DNA from: Methylobacterium sp. Leaf104
Lineage (GTDB): Bacteria > Pseudomonadota > Alphaproteobacteria > Rhizobiales > Beijerinckiaceae
NCBI RefSeq assembly: GCF_001422885.1
Contig: NZ_LMMZ01000038.1
Location: 124,001-188,000, forward strand
Length of the DNA: 64,000 nt
Direction: 5' to 3'
Under the pieces are notes generated by a model. It saw only the letters and a list, made by a program, of their open reading frames with translations. It had not been told where the DNA came from and ran no database searches. This document shows, piece by piece, positions 25,791 through 34,268 of the stretch; positions within the stretch are counted from its first letter, which is position 1; the number at the start of each line of letters is the position of its first letter. Made by a program: the position numbers and the translations under genes.

Positions 25791-26531
25791 TCACCAAACG
25801 AACAGATGGCCCATCCGATTGAGCTGCCGCACCCGCGCTTCATAATCCGGCATGATCGTTTCGAGCGACCGCCAGAACCGGCGGGAATGGTTGTGCTCAA
25901 GAACGTGGCAAGCCTCGTGGGCGATAACGTAATCCACGAGCGACATCGGGGCCATGACTAAGCGCCAATTCAGGCGGATTCGGCCGCGCGCGTCGCAGCT
26001 CCCCCAGCGCTTCGACTGATCGACCACATGCACGGTTGGCGTCGGAATGCCGAGCAAAGCCGCCATGCTTCGGGCACGGACGGGGAAATGCATCTTGGCA
26101 TGCTCGCGGTACCAAAGCCGCAACCCGCTACGCACCGCAGCCCGGCGGATGAGTGGAGGAGCTTGGAGGGGAACCGGCGCGACCAGTGTCGATCCACGCG
26201 CCGCGACTCGGGTGACGACAGCGGTATCGTCCGCAATGACTTTCAACCGATAGGGCCGGCCCAAATAATGGAACGTCTCGCCGCTCACGAACTCCCGGAC
26301 GATCGGTGAGCCACCAAGCTCCCTGTAACCGGCCTGCTTGCGCAGGAGCCAAGCGCCTTTCTTACGAACGATCGAGATGACCCGTCCGTCATCAAGGTCG
26401 GGCGGCGCCAGCACCCGAACACCATCATAGCCTACCGAGATAGCGACCGTCTTCCGCCGCGTGGTGCGCTCGATCACGAAACTCAGAAGCTCTCCCCCGA
26501 AGTCGAGTTGGTGTGCGGCCTCCGACGTCAC
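25791..26531 (-). CDS. YgjP-type (DUF45) metallopeptidase, 246 aa
   Basis: The zinc motif HEACH (205-209) is followed by HNHSRRFW with His215 as the probable third ligand, and by the family-typical SKRWGSCDARGRIRLNWRL block near 173-191. This is the YgjP/DUF45 (M48-like) family. The GTG start overlaps the hsdR stop (GTGA), so it is the last cistron of the type I restriction-modification operon. Family members are commonly encoded beside hsd genes, but their role there is not established; control of HsdR turnover is one idea. Confidence 0.85.
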   Translation of the reverse strand: MTSEAAHQLDFGGELLSFVIERTTRRKTVAISVGYDGVRVLAPPDLDDGRVISIVRKKGAWLLRKQAGYRELGGSPIVREFVSGETFHYLGRPYRLKVIADDTAVVTRVAARGSTLVAPVPLQAPPLIRRAAVRSGLRLWYREHAKMHFPVRARSMAALLGIPTPTVHVVDQSKRWGSCDARGRIRLNWRLVMAPMSLVDYVIAHEACHVLEHNHSRRFWRSLETIMPDYEARVRQLNRMGHLFVW

Positions 26532-29497
26532 CGAGCCAGTCTCGCCCGCGCGACGTCCATGACCTTGGCCGTCGCCGCCTCCATCTTGGCGGGATCAATG
26601 CCTAGTGATCGCAGGCGGTCCTTGATGGCGCGTCGCATCTGTCGCTGAACGTCTTCCTTGTGCTGCCAGTCAACGACGACCGCGAATGCCTCTAGCGCCT
26701 TTGCGACCTCCGTTGCCGCACCCGCGCGCGCTTCATCCGTAATCGAACCGTCGATGAAGGGCAGGATCGCACCGGCCGTCCCAGTGAGGCTATGCCGCGA
26801 GCCGCTTGCGCCCGCCCGCGCATCCGAGACCTGAGCCGCCATTTCTTGCAGGCGCGCGAGAGCGCTCGCGGCCGAGACGCGCGCCTCCCGACGCTCGTTC
26901 ACGATCCGCTCCAACTGCTCCCAAAGAGAGGCATAGGCGGTCGGGTTCTCGTCTCGGTGAACGTGGATCTCATGCCGTATGGCGTGCTCGATCTCGGCCG
27001 CCTTCGCCTCGGTGGAAACGAAGCTGTCGAGATGCTGCTTGAAGGCGGGATCGAGAATATCGCGTTTTGCGAGAAGCTGTTCCACGCCCTCGACCGAGAG
27101 ATGCGTCGTGATGATCTGACCAACCTTCGCGCCGTAATCCTCCGGATCGAAGGGTTCTTGATAGTGGGCGCGCCGCGCCACGACCCGGAGCCGAGCCAAC
27201 CATTTTAGGTCGGACACGTAAGGCTCTTCCAACGCCTTGGGGTCCGGCAGGACCATGTCTATCGCTTCGGCGAAGCGCAGGAAATCCAGCTCGAATTTCG
27301 CGCGCACGTCCTCGGGATCGAGCAGCGCCAGACAAGCCGCTTCGTTCGCCCGGTCAACCCCTTCGAAGAGGCGCAGAGCAGCGCGATGCCGGCTTTCGAG
27401 AAGCTGGATCTTCTCCGACAGAGAACGAAGGGCGTTCATCACACCGTCCTCTTCCGAGAACAGGTCCAGGGCATCGCTCATGCGCCGGTTGTCGCCCCAG
27501 TAGTCGACGACGAGCCCATAGGTCTTGCCGTCAGCGGTCCGGTTCACGCGGGCGATGGCCTGCAAGAGCGTATGCTCCCGCAAGGGGGCGTCGAGGTAGA
27601 GAACCTGCTCAATCGGCGCGTCGAAGCCGGTAAGCAGCATGTCGCAGACGACAAGTATCTTGAGAGGATCATCACGCCGCTTGAACCGGGCGATGCGGTC
27701 GTCCCGCTCTCGCTTCGAGAGATGGTGCGCCTGCAAACGCGCGCTGTCGCCGTTCGACGACGACATGATGAGCGCGCATTCTGGTGCGCCGAGCTTATGC
27801 AGCGCTTCGACATAGGTCACGGCCACGTCGCGGCTTGCGGAGACGATCTGGGCTTTAAAGCCGTTCGGCTCAATCGTCGTGCGGTAATGCTCAAGAATGT
27901 CCTTGGCGACGGCCTCGACGCGCTGCGGCGCGCCCGCGAGCTTGTCTTGGAGGCGCATTCCGCGCTTCAGCTTATCAATTTCCGCGTCTGAGAGGTCGGG
28001 GAAAGAAACACGGATGTCTTTCTCCAGGTCGCGCCCGTCAATGCGCAAGCGCGCGTCGCGCATCTCGTAGAAGATCGGAACCGTCGCGCCATCCTTCACA
28101 GCCTGGTCGATGAGGTATCGGTGCAGGTAGTCGCCGAACACCTCGCGCGTGCTGCGGTCCTTCTTGTCGATGGGCGTCCCGGTGAAGGCAAGCATGCAGG
28201 CGTTGGGCAGGCCCGCACGCATCCGGGCCGCGAGCGCGCCGTATTGCGTGCGGTGCGCCTCGTCCACCATCACGAACACATTCCGCGCATCGGAGATGAC
28301 GGAGGAGCGCTTCGGGACGGCGCTGTGGAACTTGTGCACGGTCGTCAGAACTGTGCTTCCTGCGCCACCGGAGAGAGCGTTTCGAAGGGCCTCGCCGCTC
28401 TCGGCCTGAATGGGATTTGGAAAGCCTGACCGTTTGAATTGAGCGGCAATCTGGTCATCGAGGTTGGTGCGGTCGGTGACTATGACGAGCGTCGGGTTTT
28501 CGGCCTCCGGCATGCGGCGGAGCTTCGTCGCCAGGAACACCATCGTGAGTGACTTGCCCGAGCCCTGCGTGTGATGGATTACCCCGCCACGCCGCTGCGG
28601 GTTGACCGCCGTCCGAATGCGTTCGATCGCCTTGCCAACCGCGACATATTGCTGATAGCGCGCGAGCTTCTTGATGCGTCGGCCATCCGTGGTCTCGAAC
28701 ATCACGAAGTTGCGGACGAGGTCCAGAAGGTTCGCTGGTGCGAGGAGCCCGGCTAAGAGGATGTCCTGCCCGGTCGGCGTGCGCCCAAGCTGAGCCGTCA
28801 GTTGATCGAGCGTGAGGGGATAAGGGTCCTTCCACTCCGCCCACTGGCGCGCTGGCGTCAGCGTGGTGCCGTATTTCGCCACATCACGGGCGAGCGCAAT
28901 CGAGACTTGCGCCGTCGCGAACAAGCGTGGTGCGCCAAGCCCCACGAACTCGTCGCGGCTCTCGTAACGGCGGAACTGGCGGATGGCTTCGCTCATAGGG
29001 TCGGCGAGCGAGGGCGACTTGCATTCAATGACGGCGAGCGGCAGCCCGTTCACGTAGACGATCACGTCCGGGATAATGTCTTGTCGCGGCCCCTTGACGG
29101 GCACCTGCCGCGCGAACTCGAACACGTTGGCGGAGGGGTCGTCGAAGTCGAAGAACCGCACGGTTCGGTCTTGCCGCCGGCCGTTCTCGGTATGTGGGGC
29201 CGTAATGCCGTAGCAGAGTGCCGTATAGGCTTGCTCGTTGGCCTCCATGAGGTCGACGGCGGAGACACGTGTCACCGCTGCAACGGCACGGCGCACATCA
29301 TCCTTGCCGAGCCACGGGTTAAGCCGGGCGAGGCATTCCGCGAGACGAACGGTCAGAACGGGTTCGTTCGCCACACCCTCGCGGAGGTCGCGCACGACCT
29401 CGACCGACAGCGCCGAATAATCGAATAGCACGCGCAAGAGGTCGGCAGCCGGCTCCTCCACCCATTGCAGTTCAAGTCTTTCGCTGGCTGTGCTCAT
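26528..29497 (-). CDS. hsdR: type I restriction enzyme R subunit (HsdR)
   Basis: The 989-residue protein has the family order. An N-terminal PD-(D/E)xK nuclease (Asp144 in DVIVYVNGLPLAVIECK, with E158-x-K160) is followed by the SF2 translocase: QGSGKS near 311-316, DEAH at 412-415 (MVDEAHRTQYG) and FTGTP near 435. A helical C-terminus should bind the HsdM/HsdS core. It uses ATP to translocate DNA toward the modification complex and cut at a distance from unmethylated sites. Its start overlaps the hsdS stop by four bases. All catalytic motifs are intact, so the enzyme should be active. Confidence 0.95.
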   Translation of the reverse strand: MSTASERLELQWVEEPAADLLRVLFDYSALSVEVVRDLREGVANEPVLTVRLAECLARLNPWLGKDDVRRAVAAVTRVSAVDLMEANEQAYTALCYGITAPHTENGRRQDRTVRFFDFDDPSANVFEFARQVPVKGPRQDIIPDVIVYVNGLPLAVIECKSPSLADPMSEAIRQFRRYESRDEFVGLGAPRLFATAQVSIALARDVAKYGTTLTPARQWAEWKDPYPLTLDQLTAQLGRTPTGQDILLAGLLAPANLLDLVRNFVMFETTDGRRIKKLARYQQYVAVGKAIERIRTAVNPQRRGGVIHHTQGSGKSLTMVFLATKLRRMPEAENPTLVIVTDRTNLDDQIAAQFKRSGFPNPIQAESGEALRNALSGGAGSTVLTTVHKFHSAVPKRSSVISDARNVFVMVDEAHRTQYGALAARMRAGLPNACMLAFTGTPIDKKDRSTREVFGDYLHRYLIDQAVKDGATVPIFYEMRDARLRIDGRDLEKDIRVSFPDLSDAEIDKLKRGMRLQDKLAGAPQRVEAVAKDILEHYRTTIEPNGFKAQIVSASRDVAVTYVEALHKLGAPECALIMSSSNGDSARLQAHHLSKRERDDRIARFKRRDDPLKILVVCDMLLTGFDAPIEQVLYLDAPLREHTLLQAIARVNRTADGKTYGLVVDYWGDNRRMSDALDLFSEEDGVMNALRSLSEKIQLLESRHRAALRLFEGVDRANEAACLALLDPEDVRAKFELDFLRFAEAIDMVLPDPKALEEPYVSDLKWLARLRVVARRAHYQEPFDPEDYGAKVGQIITTHLSVEGVEQLLAKRDILDPAFKQHLDSFVSTEAKAAEIEHAIRHEIHVHRDENPTAYASLWEQLERIVNERREARVSAASALARLQEMAAQVSDARAGASGSRHSLTGTAGAILPFIDGSITDEARAGAATEVAKALEAFAVVVDWQHKEDVQRQMRRAIKDRLRSLGIDPAKMEAATAKVMDVARARLAR

Positions 29498-30747
29498 GCA
29501 GCCGCTGCCGGCGTATCTGAAAAGCGCGCGACGAGCCTTTCAGGCAGGCGCAGGCGACCGGAGAGGAGTTCTTCCGCAAGCGCAACCTGTAGTCTGCGCA
29601 ACTGGCGGAGTTTCGCCTCCCCGGCGTCTATGCATGCCCATACCTCGTTCAGCAGCGCGATAGTTTGGTCCTGATAAGCGAGCGGGGGAACGCTGATTTT
29701 AATTCGTTTCATTTCGCCGACATTCAGATGTTGCTGCGCCAGCCCTCCTTGAAGAAACGCGATCTGACGCTTGGCTATGCCGGAATTCATGAAATAGCTG
29801 ACATACTCTCCGCGCACACTCGGCCCGGGGCGAGAGAAAATAATGTCTATACAATTTAGACCGCCAAAATCATCCATTATATAGGCTGTTTTCCCAGGCT
29901 CCCCAGTGCGAACAGTCACAACATCACCGGCGCGTAGGGCCGATTTATTATTGATTTGATGCCCAGTCTTAGATATTTGCACCAGGCTATCAAGAAGTAA
30001 CCTGTTTGGTCTGACGTTGAGCGAGCGGAGAGCAGGCACGCCACCATCCGAGACGTAGTAAGATGCCGGCCTAACAACGATCCCGACTTTAATTGCCGAC
30101 ATTTCGGCGCCGAGAGTTGATAATTTCCATTCTTCTCTTTTTAGAGCACCGGAACTTGGATCGATGCCAAGAAAAAGCGCCTCGGAGATTGCCTCAGCAG
30201 TTGCGTATATTTGAGCGACCCACGCCTCTGTTTTCGCAAATTCCTCCTTCGCAACGCTCAATAATGCCGCAATGGCGCGCTGCTCAGCAAGGGGAGGCAC
30301 AATGACTTTGACAGTCTCAAAAGCATCATAGGGCGTTAGTTTACGCTTTCCATCTAGATTGCCCCCCTGGCTTAGGGCCTCATAACGCGCGATCATGCGA
30401 GGTAAGCGCACCAAAGCCTCTAAAAATCTCGGGTCGGCATCATCTTTGTGGCGAAACACATTATATGCTGGGCTAATGATCCCTGAGATACTACCGTGAT
30501 ATCGTCCAACAGCGCCGTAGTAGAGCGCCATAGGTGCCAGTCCGAATTCTCCGGGCTGGATCACTCGGTAACGAGATATGTCCTCGCTGGCGATTTCCTT
30601 GTCGTAAGTATCCGACTGAGGGATCACACCTCGTTTTGTCACGCTGAGGACTATAGACCTCTCCAACGCTCCCAAACGTCGCTCGACTGGCTCGCAAAGG
30701 TCCTTCAGCCGTCCTGCGCGCCAGCCATGGGGCACTTCATCCGACAT
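29494..30747 (-). CDS. hsdS: type I restriction-modification specificity subunit (HsdS), full length
   Basis: The 417-residue protein has two target-recognition domains separated by a central conserved helical region (PPLAEQRAIAALLSVAKEEF near 150-170) and a distal one (PPLAYQDQTIALLNEVWACID near 355-375). It is thus a complete S subunit recognising a bipartite site. The first TRD (residues 1-145) and second (about 200-350) are unrelated in sequence. It overlaps hsdM by 11 bp upstream and hsdR by 4 bp downstream. GC is lower around the second TRD, which fits TRD exchange by transfer. Confidence 0.9.
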   Translation of the reverse strand: MSDEVPHGWRAGRLKDLCEPVERRLGALERSIVLSVTKRGVIPQSDTYDKEIASEDISRYRVIQPGEFGLAPMALYYGAVGRYHGSISGIISPAYNVFRHKDDADPRFLEALVRLPRMIARYEALSQGGNLDGKRKLTPYDAFETVKVIVPPLAEQRAIAALLSVAKEEFAKTEAWVAQIYATAEAISEALFLGIDPSSGALKREEWKLSTLGAEMSAIKVGIVVRPASYYVSDGGVPALRSLNVRPNRLLLDSLVQISKTGHQINNKSALRAGDVVTVRTGEPGKTAYIMDDFGGLNCIDIIFSRPGPSVRGEYVSYFMNSGIAKRQIAFLQGGLAQQHLNVGEMKRIKISVPPLAYQDQTIALLNEVWACIDAGEAKLRQLRRLQVALAEELLSGRLRLPERLVARFSDTPAAAA

Positions 30748-32263
30748 AGCCCATCTCCTTGAGAAGAGCGTTCATGCGGGCGGCGGCTTCGTCCCGCGCC
30801 TTCTCGGCGGCCCAGAGCTTGTCCAGCTCAGCTTTTACATCGATAGGCTTTTCGGGCTCCAGCGTGTCGATGTAGCGGGAAATGTTGAGGTTAAAATCGT
30901 TCTCCTCAATCTCCTTCCTATCGACTACACGGCAAAAACGATCTTCGTCCGTCCATGCTCGAAATGCATCGACGATCCGCGTAATGTTTCTCTCGCCCAG
31001 GATGTTCTTTTTCGGCCGCTCCTCAAACTCCTTTGCCGCGTGGATAAACAGCACCTTGCCTGTGCGCTCAGGAGCTTTCGCCTTATTGAGGATGAGCACG
31101 GTCGCAGGGATGCCGGTGCCAGCGAACAAGTTCTCCGGCAGCCCGATGATGGCCTCCAACAGGTTTGCCTTGAGCACACCCTCGCGGATGCGCCCGTCGC
31201 CGGAGCCGCGGAACAGGACGCCGTGCGGCATCACCACGCCACACACGCCCTTGGCGTTGAGCGTCGCCAACATGTGCTGCACGAAGGCGAGGTCGCCCAT
31301 ATTCTTGGGCGGAATGCCGTAGCGGAAGCGATCGAAGCTTTTCTTCTCGTTCTCGCCCGAAACATCGTCCGCGCCCCAAGCGTCCAGTGAGAAGGGCGGA
31401 TTGGCAATGACGCGATCGTAGAGGATCAAATTGCCTTCGGGATCGAGAAGGCGCGGGTTGCGGATCGTGTCACCTTTCTCAACCCGCGCGTCGCGGAGCC
31501 CATGCAGCAACAGGTTCATCTTGGCGATGGCCCATGTGCCGAGGTTCTTCTCCTGGCCGTGCAGGGTGACGTTAAGAGGCTGGCCTAAGCGCTTGCCCTC
31601 AAGCTGCGCCACATGCTCGGCCGACTGGATCAACATGCCGCCCGACCCGCAGGTCGGATCGCTGATCCGCATGCCTGGCTTGGGGTCTAGTACCTCCACG
31701 ATCAGCCGCACGACGTGGTGGGGCGTATAGAACTCGCCGCCCTTCTTGCCCGCATCGTCGGCGAATTTGTCGATCAGATACTCATAGGCTCGCCCGAGCA
31801 TGTCAGGTTCGGACAGCGAAGCGTTAGAAAGGTCCACCCGCGAGAAATGGTCGATGAGGCGCGCGAGCACGCCTTCTCGGTTCTTGGCGTCGCCGAGGCG
31901 CGATTCGGAGTTGAAGTCGATATTGGCTAGCACGCCTTCAATGGAGGGGTTGGCGTCCTCAATGGCGGCGCAAGCTTTGTTAAGGTGGTCGCCGATCCCC
32001 GTGGTCAGCTTCTTAAGCGTCGACCAGCGCGCCCGCTCGACGAGAAAAAACTCATGCTCGTCAGGATCGCTATAGGCGACCTCGACCGGCAAGCCGTTTC
32101 GAACGCATTCTTTGACTTCTTCCTCGAAACGATCCGACAGGCGCTTGAGAAATAAAAATCCGAAGATGTAGATTTTGTAGTCAGAGCTGTCGATTGATCC
32201 CCGAAGTATGTCGGCAGACCTCCATAAGTGATTTTCAAGTTCGGGGCGTGAGAGTTTAGGCAT
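30737..32263 (-). CDS. hsdM: type I restriction-modification methyltransferase (HsdM)
   Basis: This is an N6-adenine methyltransferase of 508 residues. The SAM-binding DPTCGSGG motif is at 202-209 and the catalytic NPPF at 288-291. An N-terminal helical HsdM_N domain (about 5-145) precedes them. ATG 32263 is preferred because GAGGG precedes it; an upstream alternative at 32293 would add ten residues. It overlaps the end of the half-size hsdS gene. It methylates the recognition site together with HsdS and protects the host from HsdR. Confidence 0.95.
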   Translation of the reverse strand: MPKLSRPELENHLWRSADILRGSIDSSDYKIYIFGFLFLKRLSDRFEEEVKECVRNGLPVEVAYSDPDEHEFFLVERARWSTLKKLTTGIGDHLNKACAAIEDANPSIEGVLANIDFNSESRLGDAKNREGVLARLIDHFSRVDLSNASLSEPDMLGRAYEYLIDKFADDAGKKGGEFYTPHHVVRLIVEVLDPKPGMRISDPTCGSGGMLIQSAEHVAQLEGKRLGQPLNVTLHGQEKNLGTWAIAKMNLLLHGLRDARVEKGDTIRNPRLLDPEGNLILYDRVIANPPFSLDAWGADDVSGENEKKSFDRFRYGIPPKNMGDLAFVQHMLATLNAKGVCGVVMPHGVLFRGSGDGRIREGVLKANLLEAIIGLPENLFAGTGIPATVLILNKAKAPERTGKVLFIHAAKEFEERPKKNILGERNITRIVDAFRAWTDEDRFCRVVDRKEIEENDFNLNISRYIDTLEPEKPIDVKAELDKLWAAEKARDEAAARMNALLKEMGYVG

Positions 32264-32903
32264 CTTTCCCTCGATTTTCTTGATTAACGCCAAAAAGGCG
32301 TTGGTCTAGGAGTCGGCGTACAAGCGCGCTGCGGATTTCAGCTGCGTCCATGGCGGAGCGATAGGCGGTGAGCGCGTCATCGACGAGCGCCGCGATTTGC
32401 CGTTGCTCGGAAACGGGCGGCAACTGGATCTCAAGTTTGGCAAGGTCCTTCGCCGACAGCGACAGAAGCGTCGTTGCGCCCCGGCGGATCACCTCGATCT
32501 TGGGGCGGAACACCTCGCTCGACAGGATGGCGAACAACGTCCCGCCGCTCGTTTCACCGAGGGGCCGCACGACGATGATGTTGCCGCTGGCGATGGCGCC
32601 TGCCGTTTTCTCTCCGACAAGGCCGAACTTCAGCAGCGTTCCGCGTCCGGTGACCAGAACGTCGCCGACGCGCACTGCATAGGTCGCGGCGCGTGCGGGA
32701 TTAGGGAAGCCGACCCGGTCCAATTCTTCGCGGCTCGTGACCGCGCCGTCTTGCAGGTCACGCACGCCGATCACGGGTAGCTTCTCGCCTGGGCGAGACT
32801 GAGTCTCCTCGCGCGATACCCCTATACCTGCAAACACCTCGGCAACATCTCCGAGGCGCAAGGTATGGGAATAGGGCAGCGTTTGCGGCGTAGGGCGCTT
32901 CAT
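32256..32903 (-). CDS. half-size HsdS-like specificity protein, 215 aa
   Basis: The protein contains a single target-recognition domain (about residues 10-150) followed by one conserved helical region (LPPVSEQRQIAALVDDALTAYRS near 165-187). It is therefore half of a normal S subunit. ATG 32903 is used; a GTG at 32927 is an alternative. It is the first gene of the operon and overlaps hsdM by 8 bp. Half-S proteins can dimerise into a functional symmetric S subunit, which would give the system a second, palindromic recognition site. Decay from a full-length gene is the other explanation. Confidence 0.8.
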   Translation of the reverse strand: MKRPTPQTLPYSHTLRLGDVAEVFAGIGVSREETQSRPGEKLPVIGVRDLQDGAVTSREELDRVGFPNPARAATYAVRVGDVLVTGRGTLLKFGLVGEKTAGAIASGNIIVVRPLGETSGGTLFAILSSEVFRPKIEVIRRGATTLLSLSAKDLAKLEIQLPPVSEQRQIAALVDDALTAYRSAMDAAEIRSALVRRLLDQRLFGVNQENRGKDA

Positions 32904-33077
32904 GCCAAACGTATGCGGCGTTTCCACGATACGGTCAATATGACATCAAAACGTATTGGGCTACGTTTTCGTACGGCTTGTTTTTTGACGTAATCGCTTG
33001 ACAGGTGGGGTTGGGTGGGTCAGCTTGATTGGCATCGGACCGTTGAGTCCGACCAATGGTGACCACACGAGGTTCAA

Positions 33078-33329
33078 ATGGCGACACGAGCCGAGCCCAG
33101 CGGGCTCGCACTGACGGCGGCGGATGCTGCGCTTATCCGAGGGATGATTCTGAGAGGCGACCGGCACCACGATATCGCGGCGTTCTTCGGCGTGAATCAG
33201 GGCCGCATCGCCGAGATTAAGGACGGGACCCGATTCTCGGGCATCGCTCCGGCCGACTCGGATGAGCTTCCGCCCAAGGGGCCGTACATGACCCCCAAAT
33301 CTGCATGGCAGGAAAACCGGCTGCGCTAA
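33078..33329 (+). CDS. small putative helix-turn-helix protein, 83 aa
   Basis: ALTAADAALIRGMILRGDRHHDIAAFFGVNQGRIAEIKDG reads as a helix-turn-helix of the transposase/resolvase or sigma-like type (shown positions about 15-52). The C-terminus (GPYMTPKSAWQENRLR) is short and basic. It is divergent from the restriction-modification operon and upstream of the DUF3892 gene. It may regulate one of them, or be cargo. Family assignment is tentative. Confidence 0.6.
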   Translation: MATRAEPSGLALTAADAALIRGMILRGDRHHDIAAFFGVNQGRIAEIKDGTRFSGIAPADSDELPPKGPYMTPKSAWQENRLR

Positions 33330-33464
33330 CAGCCGGCTTCCTAAACCCGGGGCCGAAGCCCCGCTAGGCGTGTCATGAACACCACGAACCTAGCTGGCTC
33401 CTTCTCGAAAATCAACGACCCGACGCTTCGGGCGGTTCGTCTCGTTTTGAAAGGGGTAGCGGCC

Positions 33465-33752
33465 ATGGCCGACTATCAGGTTGACTGCGTCAATAAACCG
33501 GACCGGAGCAGCCCTCATGAGCACATCACTCATGTTGGCGGCCCGAACCCTAACGGCTCCGGCCGCTGGAAGGACACCGGGCCCAACGTCGTGAAGTTCA
33601 TCGATGACAAGACGCACCGCTTCTACACGAACGAAGGCGGGCGCGTGGCGTGGGTCGGTGTCCGCGTCAGTGCAGCCGGCAAGAAGTTCTTGCAGACTCA
33701 CGCCGATGGCGTGTGGAGCAATAACCTTCTCGCCTTGAACGAGTGCGGCTGA
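33465..33752 (+). CDS. DUF3892 domain protein, 95 aa
   Basis: The sequence MADYQVDCVNKPDRSS followed by HEHITHVGG, an internal FYTNEGGRVAWVGV and a C-terminal ADGVWSNNLLALNEC matches the DUF3892 pattern. ATG 33465 is chosen because the domain begins there; the frame extends upstream to 33375. The function is unknown. The gene is often found on mobile elements and beside restriction genes. A perfect 10-bp hairpin follows 16 bp after the stop. Confidence 0.75.
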   Translation: MADYQVDCVNKPDRSSPHEHITHVGGPNPNGSGRWKDTGPNVVKFIDDKTHRFYTNEGGRVAWVGVRVSAAGKKFLQTHADGVWSNNLLALNECG

Positions 33753-33767
33753 AATCTGGTACTCCTG

Positions 33768-33792
33768 CGATCCCGCGCTCGTCGCGGGATCG
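33768..33792 (+). terminator. hairpin after the DUF3892 gene
   Basis: CGATCCCGCG (33768-33777) pairs perfectly with CGCGGGATCG (33783-33792) over a 5-base loop. It lacks a T-run, so it may be a factor-assisted terminator. Confidence 0.4.
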
Positions 33793-34045
33793 CATCACCG
33801 CTTACCGAGCGACGCGCTCCACGGTCGCCCGCGCAATACGCGTGCGGCGGATGTTCGAGAGTTTCTCGTTAAGCTCGCGGAGCACGTACCGAGTTGTGCC
33901 CAGCCATCAGAACGATGAGTTCGCTCGCGGTGTCCGTTTCCCGGCAAGGATGCAATGTCTTGTGATGGCGCAAAGCGGCAGAAAGGCACTATCGGGGCGA
34001 ACGAACTTGAAGACCGTTGGGGCGGATCGCTTTGAGAGCCTCTTA

Positions 34046-34062
34046 GTAACCCCAAGGTAACC
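34046..34062 (+). repeat. GTAACC repeat pair near the right island end
   Basis: GTAACCCC (34046-34053) and GTAACC (34057-34062) are spaced 11 bp start to start, about 70 bp inside the right attachment repeat. They match the core of the 12-bp repeats near the left end (7709-7744). Confidence 0.45.
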
Positions 34063-34132
34063 ACGGCGCTTGGAAGGCCGCGCAGGTTGCTCCAAGAGGT
34101 CCGTGATTAGGGCTCTTTCGGAGGGAGAGCAC

Positions 34133-34178
34133 GTGGTGCCGGTTGCGGGACTTGAACTCGCGACCTACCGCTTACAAG
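34133..34178 (-). repeat. right attachment-site repeat within tRNA-Thr
   Basis: Identical to 7504-7549 over 46 bases. Apart from one base just past the CCA end, it is the 3' half of the intact tRNA-Thr gene. Confidence 0.9.
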
Positions 34179-34209
34179 GCGGTTGCTCTACCATCTGAGC
34201 TAAACCGGC
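34134..34209 (-). tRNA. tRNA-Thr (anticodon UGU)
   Basis: The 76-base gene folds as a full cloverleaf. Acceptor GCCGGTT pairs with AACCGGC, D-stem GCTC with GAGC, and anticodon stem ACCGC with GCGGT around loop CTTGTAA. T-loop is TTCAAGT, and CCA is encoded. The T-stem GCGAG/CCCGC has one A-C mismatch (positions 52 and 62). Its 3' half is the island attachment core. Confidence 0.93.
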
Positions 34210-34268
34210 GTGCCGTCCTGCGCTATCAGCGCCGTTGGCCCGGCGCAAGCCTGACGTGAGAGATCGGA

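Larger units (their letters stand above)
33753..34132. other. right-end island non-coding region
   Basis: This holds the hairpin at 33768-33792 and the GTAACC pair at 34046-34062. No convincing gene is present. It is the recombination end of the island. Confidence 0.5.
7504..34178. mobile_element. tRNA-Thr-integrated genomic island (about 26.7 kb)
   Basis: A perfect 46-bp direct repeat marks both ends (7504-7549 and 34133-34178). The right copy is the 3' half of an intact tRNA-Thr(UGU) gene; the left copy is an isolated fragment. This is the expected outcome of a tyrosine integrase inserting at a tRNA 3' end. Contents are a candidate PLD/helicase defence system, an AlpA-like/primase/integrase core, a type I restriction-modification operon and small cargo genes. 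Much of the interior is less GC-rich than the flanks. No capsid, portal, terminase, tail or relaxase gene is recognised. The integrase lies mid-island rather than beside an end, so the element may be composite. Confidence 0.85.
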
